A stretch of 14,286 nt of DNA, from contig SSGK01000050.1 of assembly GCA_008015855.1 (NCBI GenBank), positions 1-14,286 of the forward strand. The letters run 5' to 3'. A program made the translations under genes and the position numbers. Shown here piece after piece: positions 1 through 7,013 of the stretch (its first letter is position 1; every line of letters starts with the position of its first letter). This DNA comes from Candidatus Altimarinota bacterium. GTDB taxonomy: Bacteria > Patescibacteriota > Gracilibacteria > BD1-5 > UBA2023. The notes below the pieces were generated by a model. It did no database searches. It was not told the DNA's origin and saw only the letters and a list, made by a program, of their open reading frames with translations.

Positions 1-652
1 TCAGTGTTCGCTTATAGAGTTCGTGCGGCACTGCAAAATATCCCGTTGATGGCTCTACACTTCTTGTATCAAATTGTTCTGGATACGGTTCGATACTTCC
101 AAGCTCATAGATGCGATGGTTTTGCATCGCTGTATAGTACCAATTCCAATCAAATACTCCATGAGAATATTCTGTAAACACCCGATGATAGAAGTGTTCA
201 TTGGGAGTGAATGTTCGAATCCCTGCTTCCACATGAACGACAGCAAACTTATTGAGAAATGCTGCCTTATCAGCAGTTGTAGCGGTTAATGTGTCACCAT
301 GTACATAGGGAACCGGTATTTTTCCATATTTTTCAGAGAGTTCGAGGAGAAAATTTCCGAGTCGTTCGATAATCTGAGAGAATTTTTCATGGAGTTTTCC
401 ACTAATATTGAGTTGGATATCAACCGTCATTCCAAATTCTTCGAGCACTCCAGAAGAGAGGTTATAATCGTAGTGTTGACCAGTATGAGCAAGTATGACA
501 ATTTCTCAACGCTTCTTTAATTCAAGATAGAGAGGAGCTTGTTTAATGATATCTGGCTTTGTTGCAATCATGATAATGTGAGCATGGAGTTGCTTTGAGG
601 CAATTATTTCATCCCAAAACCCTTCCCGGATGGTTACTTCGTTTTCTGTCAT
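1..652 (-). CDS. UDP-N-acetylglucosamine 2-epimerase-like protein, N-terminal 217 residues (3' end outside window)
   Basis: WecB/MnaA-type enzymes interconvert UDP-GlcNAc and UDP-ManNAc for surface polysaccharides in the cytoplasm. Visible family motifs are HTGQHYD (residues 56-62), LEEFGM (70-75), the HGDT loop with its acidic residue (118-121) and HVEAGIRTF (140-148), whose Glu corresponds to a catalytic-site residue of the family. Residue 49 is encoded by UGA (506-508) in a loop before strand EIVILAHT. After HVEAGIRT the usual short acidic stretch is replaced by a longer unfamiliar segment rich in His, Tyr and Trp. The window ends before the later catalytic His, so activity cannot be judged. 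The start at 652 is the first ATG after a TATAAT box at 660-665. The family call is firm; the exact sugar product is unknown. Confidence 0.85.
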
Positions 653-659
653 ATAGAGA

Positions 660-665
660 ATTATA
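660..665 (-). promoter_or_regulatory. Candidate -10 box for the epimerase gene
   Basis: TATAAT on the minus strand ends 8 bases before the ATG at 652, which would give an almost leaderless mRNA. No convincing -35 box was found at the usual distance, so this is a weak call. Confidence 0.35.
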
Positions 666-708
666 ATGGCTAGAGCATACGAAAAATGGGAATAAAATCA
701 ACATTCGT

Positions 709-747
709 CTTTTAAAAAACACTCCTTACCGGAGTGTTTTTTAAAAG
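709..747 (-). terminator. Perfect 17-bp stem terminator after the beta-helix gene
   Basis: Arms 709-725 and 731-747 are perfect inverted repeats around a 5-base loop. The stem is C/G-rich near the loop and A/T-rich at the base, so it can work in either direction. It lies 3 bases past the stop codon at 751-753 on the minus strand and separates that gene from the epimerase gene downstream. Confidence 0.85.
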
Positions 748-750
748 TTA

Positions 751-2973
751 TTATCTTCGTATACTTCCGACAACATTTGCGAGTCATACTACCTCGGTAC
801 TGACATTTTCAAATACATTATTGGTAATCGTTGCGGTAATTTGTGAGTGATTGTAGATACCAACAGAACTCGAACGATTATTTCGAAATGTATTATTCAT
901 TACGCTGAGAATATTATTTCCATAGCGAGATCCATTTTCTGCGCCGTAGGCAATAAATGTCTGATTCTCGGCATAGCGACTCTTTATAAGAGTGTTTCCA
1001 TTAATCGTTGCGTAACCACCATTGGGAAGGTCTATACTATAACTCGTTGTTGCATTGTTATCATCGAGCGTGTTATTTTGGATAATGGTTGTAGCGGCAC
1101 GACTTTTGATATGATGTCATACCCGTGTTCCGAGAAATGTTGAATTCATAACGGTAAGGCTTGATACCTCGCCGATATAGAGCCCGTGACTGTATCCATC
1201 TCCATATCCATTATTCTCAAAGCGAGAATTATCGATAATGATTACCCCATTACTATCGGCTGCTCCAAGAATTCCATTTTGATTTCCGATAAATGAACTA
1301 TTTTTTACCGTAAGTCGTCCTCATTGGTAACGAATACCAGCGCCATTTCTATCGGAAACCGTTGCATTTTCAAAGTTCATATTTTCGATAGTAGTATCTG
1401 CATTTGTTACGATCAATGCTTTTCCATTCGGTATGTTAGTTGTTCCGATAATACGAGCCACACCACCGACTCATACGATGCTTACACGACGATTTACGGT
1501 AATATCTTCATTGTAGTATGTGCCAGCATCTACGAGAACCGTATCTCCATCACGCGCAGCATTGACTCCAGCAGCAATGGTGCGATACTCTCGATTTGGT
1601 CAAACTGCTACCGTGTTAGTGTTATATGAATCAGGGTAGTACGTTCCGTAGTTCGGATTTTGGTAATAATTCGTACTACTCGTTCCGCCATTCGTAGGGA
1701 TATAAGTGTGAGTTGTTGGACTTGGGAGTCCAGCATTGGTATTATTTGAATTTGGGTAATAGTATGAACTATTGGTATTGTAATAACAGCGTTCATATGT
1801 TCGAGTTATGCTGTTGTAACAAGAGTATGAATTATCATTTGTGGATGAGGAAGGGGTATAATTTGTGTTGTTATAATTGGTATTATTATAATATGGTTCG
1901 TATGAATTTGTTGAACTATTATAATAGTAGAGCGTAGTATTATTCATAGAATTACATGCCTCATAGACACGTGCAACGCTGTTGTAACAGTATGGATTTG
2001 AGGAGTAAGAAGTGTTGGTAGTGTTCGAACAGGTTTCGTGTCGACCAGTTACATTATTGTAACAGGTTGGAACAGTATATACGGATGAAACGCCACATGC
2101 TTCATAGGTTCGAGTTGAACTATTATAACAGTATTGCGTTGAAGTATTGGAAGAATTAGTATTGGTGTATGTAGGGTTATAATATGATTGATTATAATAA
2201 TTGCTCGAACTTCCAAGATAGCGGGTATCGAGGCTTGTCTCGAGTTTCCAGTTACTGTCTCGATCAGTTCCATTCGAACAGAATCCTATATCTCGAATTT
2301 CTCCCGCAAGAAGGGAAGCAGTATCACGATATGGACTGAGTGTATAGGTATTATTCGATCGATTTACGGTTGCTCCCCAAGGAGTAATCGAATTACTGGA
2401 TTGAAACGTAATTCTCCATGACTGTATAGAAAGGTCTCATGTATTGATGATGCGGATATTTCGGCAGTATCGATTCGATGTATTATTCATCGTATCAACT
2501 TCAATAGTGACCTTATGGTCATTCTTGATAGTAAACGAGCTCTTGTAAGTGGAAGGAGTAGTATTAGTATTCGTAGTTGTTCCATTTCCGTCACGATATG
2601 CTACTTTTACACTCGTCGGACGAGCAGTACTTCGTATACAAAAACTAACATCCGTACTCGCATATGGACGAATTGGATTATTTCCTGTTACACCGGTGAT
2701 TTCGTATCCTTTGCTTGTTTTAGTGAAGTATCCATTACTTGCATTAAAAAGATTGGGGACACGAAAAATATTGAAGCTTATCTTCCAATCATAGAGAAAA
2801 GAGTTGGTATTATTTCGAAGGGTATAGCGATAACAGCTTTCCACTGAGTTTCTACTGGTTTCTTTGGTAGTAAGCTCAAGATCTGCTGCATATATGGTAG
2901 AATATTGACTCATGAGCATTCCGATAATGAGTACGTATATACTCTTATTAATGCGGAAAAATAAGGATCTCAT
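751..2973 (-). CDS. Secreted multidomain protein: two CBM2-like modules, Cys/Tyr/Asn repeat linker, right-handed beta-helix (740 aa)
   Basis: Reading UGA as Gly joins three open stretches into one 740-residue protein, with UGA at residues 179, 458, 501, 551, 619 and 730. A signal peptide spans 1-29 (basic start, hydrophobic core, cleavage likely after IYA). Residues 31-128 and about 146-250 are two beta-sandwich-like modules. The second shows the CBM2-like pattern of a Cys, an NTG turn, a conserved Trp and a final GFC. Residues 252-457 form a low-complexity Tyr/Asn/Ser/Thr linker with five 12-residue repeats. Residues 458-740 show short periodic strands with Asn ladders (NNTF, NNVF, NSTF), typical of pectate-lyase-like or NosD-like parallel beta-helices. 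A secreted polysaccharide-binding or -cleaving role is inferred; no catalytic residues were identified. The neighbouring UDP-GlcNAc epimerase-like gene fits a surface-glycan context. Confidence 0.8.
1786..2130 (-). repeat. Five degenerate 36-nt (12-residue) repeats, consensus C-Y-N-S-x-x-R-x-Y-E-x-C
   Basis: In-frame copies lie at 2095-2130, 2029-2064, 1954-1989, 1891-1926 and 1786-1821 (residues 282-293, 304-315, 329-340, 350-361 and 385-396). They read CYNSSTRTYEAC, CYNNVTGRHETC, CYNSVARVYEAC, YYNSSTNSYEPY and CYNSITRTYERC. The fourth copy has Tyr in place of both Cys. Spacers of 9-23 residues are rich in Ser, Asn, Thr and Tyr. The DNA copies are diverged in codon use, so the unit is kept at the protein level. 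Confidence 0.85.
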
Positions 2974-3001
2974 AGAAGAAAAATTATGAAAATACTTTTT
3001 G

Positions 3002-3029
3002 ATTATACGAAAAGATTATTATTTGTCAC
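3002..3029 (-). promoter_or_regulatory. Sigma70-type promoter of the secreted beta-helix gene
   Basis: On the minus strand GTGACA (3024-3029) and TATAAT (3002-3007) are separated by 16 bases. The predicted transcript starts about 20 bases before the ATG at 2973. Confidence 0.65.
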
Positions 3030-3054
3030 GTGAAGTGTGTGTGATTTTTTGAGA

Positions 3055-3085
3055 ATAAAAAATACGCAAGGTTTCCCTTGCGTAT
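3055..3085 (-). terminator. Terminator after obgE
   Basis: A perfect 10-bp stem (arms 3062-3071 and 3076-3085) with a 4-base loop is followed on the minus strand by a T-run (the A-run at 3055-3062). It lies 5 bases after the obgE stop codon. Confidence 0.9.
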
Positions 3086-3090
3086 CTGTC

Positions 3091-4500
3091 TTAGTCTGCG
3101 TGATGATTTCATTTCATAAAGATGATATTTTCGAGTGAAAATTTCTTTCCAGCAATGTAAACATTCGGAGATGGCATATCTTCTTCTCCTTCGAAGAATC
3201 CAGTTACCCCTGTGAGCATATCATTTTGTACGAGGAGCTTAATCTTTCGTATTACTCCGAGCTTTTCCATAACGTCGTATACACGATTTACCCCATCAAC
3301 ATAGCGGATATCCGTCATGCGTGTGATTTCTTCAATACGTTCCCCGGTTACTTCGAAGTCACCATCTTCACGACGTGTAATTGTACATCGTTTTGGATCA
3401 GTTTTTCTCTTAAGATCATAGGTTTTTACACTACTTGATTCAGGAGTGGTTGCTTGTTCTGTGAGGTATCCTTCTTCGTCTTCGAGAATACGAGGGGGAG
3501 TGTACTTAGTTTCAGGAATTCGCTCGATTAAGAGATCTTTGAGTTCATCAATCCCAAGATATGCACCAGCTGAGATAGACAGAAATATCTTCTTTCCTGT
3601 CTTCTTTTCGAAGTATGCTTTCATTTCGTCGAGCATTTCAGGATCAACAATGTCTTTTTTTGAGAGGAGAATGAGTTCTTCCTTTTCTGCCATTTCACTG
3701 CTCCATTTTTCGAGCTCTGATCGTATGGTTGTATAGTTCTCTACGATCGCTTCCTCTCCCTGACTTGCATCGAGGAGGTGTATGATAACACGGCAACGTT
3801 CGATATGTTTCAAGAATTGGAATCCAAGCCCCTTTCATTCGCTTGCTCCTTCGATAAGTCCGGGAACATCTTCTACTACAATAGAACGTCATTTGTGTTC
3901 CATTACTCCAAGATTTGGAATAAGAGTCGTAAATGCGTAATCGGCAATCTTTGGGCGAACATTGGTAATAGACTGAATGAGGGTTGATTTTCCAGCATTC
4001 GGAAGTCAAACAAGGGCGATATCAGCCACGAGCTTGAGTTCAAGTTTTACGGTTCTTTCTTCTCCTGCATCCCCGAGTTCTGCAAAGTTTGGAGCCTGAC
4101 GAGTAGAGCTACAAAAGTGGGCATTTCCAAATCATCCACGTCCTCCTTCACAGAGCACGAATTGCTCTCATTGTGTCGAGAGATCCGCAAGAATGGTTCC
4201 GTCTTCTGTATCGGTAACAATGGTTCCAATTGGCACATCAAGGATAGTATCCTTTCCATCTCTTCCGTGCATTACTTTGATACCACCGCGTTCACCATCT
4301 TCAGCACGAATGAGTTTCATATGACGAAAATTCACGAGTGTTGTCTCGTGAGTCGTTGCTTGCAAGATAATATTTCCTCCACGTCCCCCATCTCCACCGT
4401 ATGGTCCTCATTTTGGAATATATTTTTCCTTTCTCCATGATATGATACCATCACCTCCTTTTCCAGCTCGGGTAGTAATGACAACTTCATCAATAAACAT
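3091..4500 (-). CDS. obgE: GTPase Obg (469 aa)
   Basis: ObgE is a ribosome-associated GTPase acting in 50S assembly and stress control. The full domain order is present: Gly-rich Obg fold (1-158, with KGGPYGGDGGRGGN near 30-43), G domain (from 159) and C-terminal OCT domain (about 364-450, with VTGERIEEITRMTD). G1 is GLPNAGKST (165-173), G3 is DVPG (211-214) and G5 is SAGAY. The G4 motif reads SKKD (280-283) instead of the usual NKxD, a notable substitution in the guanine-recognition loop. UGA encodes Gly at 31, 111, 123, 165, 204, 222 and 464, including the first Gly of the P-loop. The last UGA lies 6 codons before the true TAA, so standard-code annotation would cut off GNHHAD. The ATG at 4500 starts the typical MFIDEV... 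N-terminus. Confidence 0.96.
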
Positions 4501-4516
4501 ACAATTAAAAAAATCA

Positions 4517-4522
4517 AGTATA
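4517..4522 (-). promoter_or_regulatory. Candidate -10 box of obgE
   Basis: TATACT on the minus strand lies 16 bases before the ATG at 4500. No good -35 box was seen. The intergenic region is shared with the divergent rpmG promoter. Confidence 0.35.
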
Positions 4523-4586
4523 AACGAATTTCTGGTCCGGATTCTATAGAAAAGAGGAGAAAAAGCAATTTTGTCGTAAGAAAAAC

Positions 4587-4613
4587 TTGCGAAAAATAAT
4601 TTTTCTATATACT
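4587..4613 (+). promoter_or_regulatory. rpmG promoter
   Basis: TTGCGA (4587-4592) and TATACT (4608-4613) are 15 bases apart. The segment starting AAAAACTTGC at 4581 matches the rpsF promoter in sequence and spacing. Confidence 0.6.
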
Positions 4614-4655
4614 GCCGTGTATTCCTTGTTGTTTTTATTCCCTAGTTAAATCGTT

Positions 4656-4826
4656 ATGGCAAAAGGTAAATGTACATTCCAAGTTGGAAAATCAGAAAGT
4701 GGACTTTCTATGTATGTGTATGCAGTAAACAAGAAAAATCTCCCTCAAGGTGAAAAACTCAAGCTTAAGAAGTACGATAAGAAACTTCGTAAGCATGTTG
4801 AATTTACTTTCAAGGACGTTAAGTAA
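4656..4826 (+). CDS. rpmG: Large-subunit ribosomal protein bL33 (56 aa)
   Basis: A small basic protein of the 50S subunit. The C-terminal half (KLKLKKYDKKLRKHVEF, then KDVK) matches the conserved bL33 core LELKKxDPxxRxHV, and the start MAKGK also fits. It is the Cys-poor type: the paired zinc-binding cysteines of some bL33 proteins are absent and only Cys6 is present. Length is normal for the family. The four glycines all use GGN codons. It stands alone with its own promoter and terminator. No Shine-Dalgarno sequence precedes the ATG. Confidence 0.9.
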   Translation: MAKGKCTFQVGKSESGLSMYVYAVNKKNLPQGEKLKLKKYDKKLRKHVEFTFKDVK

Positions 4827-4846
4827 TTTTCATTCCGTATACTAAA

Positions 4847-4877
4847 AAATATCCAGGAGGCATTCTTCTGGATATTT
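4847..4877 (+). terminator. Terminator after rpmG
   Basis: Arms 4847-4856 and 4868-4877 form a 10-bp stem with an 11-base loop, ending in a T-run at 4875-4879. It lies 20 bases past the rpmG stop. Confidence 0.85.
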
Positions 4878-4883
4878 TTGCAT

Positions 4884-4907
4884 AAAAAAATCCTTTTTAA
4901 AAAGGAT
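4884..4907 (-). terminator. Palindromic terminator for the two small minus-strand genes
   Basis: 4890-4907 is a perfect 18-base palindrome (ATCCTTTTT plus its complement), followed on the minus strand by a T-run (As at 4884-4889). It lies 10 bases after the stop at 4918 and faces the rpmG terminator tail to tail. Confidence 0.7.
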
Positions 4908-4917
4908 AGTCTTACTG

Positions 4918-5211
4918 TTATGCAAGAGAGAATTCTCTTGATTTTGTTTCGAGGGGAGGGGAGATGAGTACTTCTTCGATATAGTCCTTCATTTCATCGT
5001 CATACTTTTCACAGACATCTTGATAGCGACTTTGGAGATCAGAAATCTGGGTATTAATTACTTCGCGTTCTTCGGGTGTAAGAATTTTGTCAGTAATAGC
5101 CTCATATCGCGAATGAAACTGTGTGAGTTTCTTTGCGATTTGTTCACTGAGGGTGGTTGGATTTACTTCTCCGAAGATACTTTCAAGTACCTTGCTTTTT
5201 TTGCGAGACAT
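4918..5211 (-). CDS. Small predicted coiled-coil protein, unknown function (97 aa)
   Basis: Not recognised. The product is charged and mostly helical by composition: a basic start (MSRKKSKVLESIFG), then long stretches of Glu/Lys/Gln with regularly spaced Leu/Ile, and an acidic segment near residues 70-80. There is no signal peptide, membrane segment or cysteine motif (one Cys in DVCEKYDDE). It lies 26 bases after another 97-residue gene of similar character on the same strand, so the two are probably co-transcribed and may act together; that is inference. No in-frame UGA. It ends at TAA just before a palindromic terminator. Confidence 0.75.
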   Translation of the reverse strand: MSRKKSKVLESIFGEVNPTTLSEQIAKKLTQFHSRYEAITDKILTPEEREVINTQISDLQSRYQDVCEKYDDEMKDYIEEVLISPPLETKSREFSLA

Positions 5212-5237
5212 GTGTATTTGTTTTTAAGAAGTATGAT

Positions 5238-5531
5238 TTAGAGTTTTTGTATGAAGGTATTTTTTTCCTCTTCTTCTTTCTTGGTATCTTCATCACAGTA
5301 AGAATCCAGATATGCATTCATTTTTTCAAGGGCAGTATCGAGAAATTCTTGTTTTTTTCGTTCGATTTCCTCACGTCGCTTGAGTATCTTTTCACTAATA
5401 CTTCACCAGTTTTTTAGGATATCCAGTTGTTTTTCTGGTGTGAGGCACTCAAAAATACGGATTACCTCAACAGCATCCTCAGGACGGAGTCAGGAAGCCT
5501 CTATAAGCTTGATGATTTCTGCTTGAAGCAT
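5238..5531 (-). CDS. Small helical protein, unknown function (97 aa), read through two UGA-Gly codons
   Basis: Not recognised. It reads MLQAEIIKLIEAS, Gly, LRPEDAVEVIRIFE... with UGA at residues 14 (5490-5492) and 43 (5403-5405). The second half is strongly charged (ILKRREEIERKKQEFL and an Asp/Glu/Lys-rich tail), suggesting a helical or coiled-coil structure. The middle phrase LTPEKQLDILKNW resembles short helical repeats but gives no family. The first ATG after a TATAAT box at 5558-5563 was taken as the start, and the stop is TAA. It is the first gene of a probable two-gene unit. Under the standard code it would be missed entirely. Confidence 0.7.
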
Positions 5532-5557
5532 GGAGTAGTAGAATGTTTTTTGGTTGA

Positions 5558-5563
5558 ATTATA
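5558..5563 (-). promoter_or_regulatory. -10 box for the two small minus-strand genes
   Basis: TATAAT on the minus strand lies 26 bases before the ATG at 5531. The -35 region is poor (TGCTAC at 17 bases). A promoter must be in this area because the opposite strand leads away to rpsF. Confidence 0.5.
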
Positions 5564-5664
5564 CACGAAGCAAAGTCATTGTAGCACATTTTTATATCTA
5601 TACAAAATAATACCGTTTTTTCTGATTGTATATTTGACATGAGTGTTTATAATTAATTTTTTCT

Positions 5665-5693
5665 TTCAGAACGATAGAAAAGGGTTCAGAACG
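5665..5693 (+). repeat. Direct repeat TTCAGAACG, two copies 20 bases apart, upstream of the rpsF promoter
   Basis: Identical 9-mers at 5665-5673 and 5685-5693 are offset by 20 bases, about two helical turns. The second copy ends 18 bases before the rpsF -35 box. This geometry suits a regulator binding on one DNA face, but no known operator is recognised. Confidence 0.5.
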
Positions 5694-5711
5694 GCATCAT
5701 ATACAAAAAAC

Positions 5712-5738
5712 TTGCAATTTATTTTTTTTCCCTATAAT
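5712..5738 (+). promoter_or_regulatory. rpsF-ssb-rpsR operon promoter
   Basis: TTGCAA (5712-5717) and TATAAT (5733-5738) are 15 bases apart, preceded by the same AAAAA run as at rpmG. The predicted leader is about 75 bases, the longest inferred in the window. Confidence 0.7.
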
Positions 5739-5772
5739 CCACGCAGCACTTTTTGTGCACTTTTATATCCTT

Positions 5773-5796
5773 CTTACACACATATTGTGCTGTAAG
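5773..5796 (+). promoter_or_regulatory. Hairpin in the rpsF mRNA leader
   Basis: CTTACACACA pairs with TGTG-C-TGTAAG around a 3-base loop, giving a 10-bp stem with a single bulged C at 5790. It ends 22 bases before the rpsF ATG. In other bacteria the bS6:bS18 complex binds a bulged stem in the rpsF leader to repress its own operon. This hairpin is a candidate for that role, but the known CCG consensus was not clearly matched. Confidence 0.4.
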
Positions 5797-5818
5797 ATGC
5801 TCTAACCCATAGGATACT

Positions 5819-6106
5819 ATGAATAAATACGAGCTCATGATGATCCTCAATCCAAACTTGGCTGAGGCTGATCGTGTTACTCTTGTTTCTGAAATTGAAA
5901 CAGAGCTTACATCCCACGGTGCAACTATTGCAAACGCGGATTATTGGGGAGTACGTGATCTTGCTTACAAGATTCGTGCTACTTCTACTGGTTACTATAT
6001 TCTCTACACTCTTGAGAGTGATGGACGTTCTTTCTTTGATGTTACAAAAGATTTTAACATCAAGAAGGATATTTGGCGTTTCATGTTTGTAAAAATTGAA
6101 GACTAA
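5819..6106 (+). CDS. rpsF: Small-subunit ribosomal protein bS6 (95 aa)
   Basis: bS6 binds 16S rRNA in the 30S platform as a heterodimer with bS18. The start MNKYELMMILNPNL and the segment ADYWGVRDLAYKIRATSTGYY match the family, as do its length and lack of a long acidic tail. It is the first gene of the rpsF-ssb-rpsR operon, an order seen across bacteria. Its four glycines are all GGN and no UGA is used. The gap to ssb is 26 bases. A possible autoregulatory hairpin lies in the leader. Confidence 0.96.
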   Translation: MNKYELMMILNPNLAEADRVTLVSEIETELTSHGATIANADYWGVRDLAYKIRATSTGYYILYTLESDGRSFFDVTKDFNIKKDIWRFMFVKIED

Positions 6107-6132
6107 CTTTACATTTTTTAAAACTTCTTCTT

Positions 6133-6540
6133 ATGAGAACTATTAATAAGGTTATACTTATCGGAAACGTTACAAAAGATCCATTCATCAAGACAACAAA
6201 CGGTGATAAAAAAGTTGCACTCTTCACAGTTGCAACTAATCGATACTATAAGTCTGCAAATGGTGAAACAATGAGCGAAGCTGAATACACAAATTGTGTT
6301 GCATGGGGACCTCTTGCTGAACGATGTGAAAGTTTTCTCGTAAAGGGAAAACTCGTGTACATCGAAGGACGTCTCAAGACACGTGTTATTGATAAAGAAG
6401 ATGGTACAAAGCTTCATAAAACAGAAGTAGTCATTGCACAACTTATTTTCCTAAATAAGCGTGAAGATTTTGACGGAACTGATGATGCTGCTGATACTGA
6501 TGTTGATGATTTCTCAGACCTTATTGAAGATAAGTTCTAA
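6133..6540 (+). CDS. ssb: Single-stranded DNA-binding protein (135 aa)
   Basis: SSB coats single-stranded DNA in replication and repair. Residues 1-105 form the OB fold: INKVILIGNVTKDP at the start, then TNCVAWGPLAERC and KGKLVYIEGRLKTR, all typical of bacterial SSB. The tail is short and acidic (DGTDDAADTDVDDF...) and ends in LIEDKF rather than the usual DDIPF, but it keeps an acidic run and a terminal Phe, which is the partner-docking feature. It is shorter than E. coli SSB (178 aa) because the linker is nearly absent. It lies between the bS6 and bS18 genes, with a 51-base gap to rpsR. No in-frame UGA. Confidence 0.96.
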   Translation: MRTINKVILIGNVTKDPFIKTTNGDKKVALFTVATNRYYKSANGETMSEAEYTNCVAWGPLAERCESFLVKGKLVYIEGRLKTRVIDKEDGTKLHKTEVVIAQLIFLNKREDFDGTDDAADTDVDDFSDLIEDKF

Positions 6541-6591
6541 TATTCCTCTTTATAAGGAATTCTCTATTCATAATTATTAATTTTTATTTCT

Positions 6592-6882
6592 ATGGCAATC
6601 AAGAAAAAAGAACCATGCCCAATTCAAGCGGCTGGAATTAAGATTGACTACAAGGATACTGAAACACTTAAGAAGTATCTTACAAAGTTTAATCGTATCG
6701 TTCCTCGATATTATTCTGGAGTATCACTCAAGAATCAAAAGGAACTTGCTCGCGCAATTAAGCGTGCACGTTACATGGCACTTATTCCATACGTACTTGA
6801 GTTTCGTCGCTCTGCAACTCCTGCTCAAACTCTCGTAACAGAAGCTCCTGCTCCTATTACTGAAGAAGGAACTGCTGTCTAA
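6592..6882 (+). CDS. rpsR: Small-subunit ribosomal protein bS18 (96 aa) with C-terminal extension
   Basis: bS18 pairs with bS6 in the 30S platform. IDYKDTETLKKYL and GVSLKNQKELARAIKRARYMALIPYV (25-75 region) are the family signature. The N-terminus keeps KKKEPCP. The usual length is about 75 residues; here about 20 extra residues rich in Ala, Pro and Thr (SATPAQ... to EEGTAV) follow the core, with no assigned role. It is the last gene of the operon, ending just before a terminator. No UGA codons. The ATG is preceded by TTATTTCT with no Shine-Dalgarno sequence. Confidence 0.95.
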   Translation: MAIKKKEPCPIQAAGIKIDYKDTETLKKYLTKFNRIVPRYYSGVSLKNQKELARAIKRARYMALIPYVLEFRRSATPAQTLVTEAPAPITEEGTAV

Positions 6883-6911
6883 TACATCTTTTCGGATAAA
6901 GCTTTAAAATG

Positions 6912-6941
6912 AAATCCTCTCCTGGTCAGAGAGGATTTTTT
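6912..6941 (+). terminator. Terminator of the rpsF-ssb-rpsR operon
   Basis: Arms 6912-6921 and 6929-6938 form a perfect 10-bp stem with a 7-base loop, followed by a T-run to 6941. Confidence 0.92.
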
Positions 6942-6951
6942 AATTATTTTT

Positions 6952-6980
6952 TTGACAATCAAATCAAAACATGCTATCAT
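6952..6980 (+). promoter_or_regulatory. Strong promoter of the pilin gene
   Basis: Consensus TTGACA (6952-6957), a 17-base spacer and TATCAT (6975-6980), with an extended -10 TG at 6972-6973. This is the best promoter in the window. Confidence 0.85.
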
Positions 6981-7013
6981 AGCTCTGTCATTTATTATTT
7001 TTCATCTTTCTGT

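Noticed and set aside
847..1629. Plus-strand open frames of about 100 codons across the beta-helix region
   Set aside because: They are antisense to the Asn-ladder repeats of the minus-strand gene, with odd Cys/Ile-rich composition; shadows.
3091..3111. TGA at 3109-3111 as the true end of obgE
   Set aside because: Under the code shown by the other six UGA codons in this gene it is Gly; the frame ends at TAA (3091-3093) just before the terminator.
5634..5653. TTGACA followed by TATAAT upstream of rpsF
   Set aside because: The spacer is only 8 bases, so they cannot serve as one promoter; the pair at 5712-5738 fits better.
6542..6560. Small hairpin between ssb and rpsR
   Set aside because: It has a 6-bp A/T-rich stem with no T-run, too weak to call a terminator or attenuator.
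6909..7013. Upstream ATG at 6909 giving a longer pilin
   Set aside because: It would start inside the rpsR terminator and before the promoter at 6952-6980; the ATG at 7014 begins a proper signal peptide.
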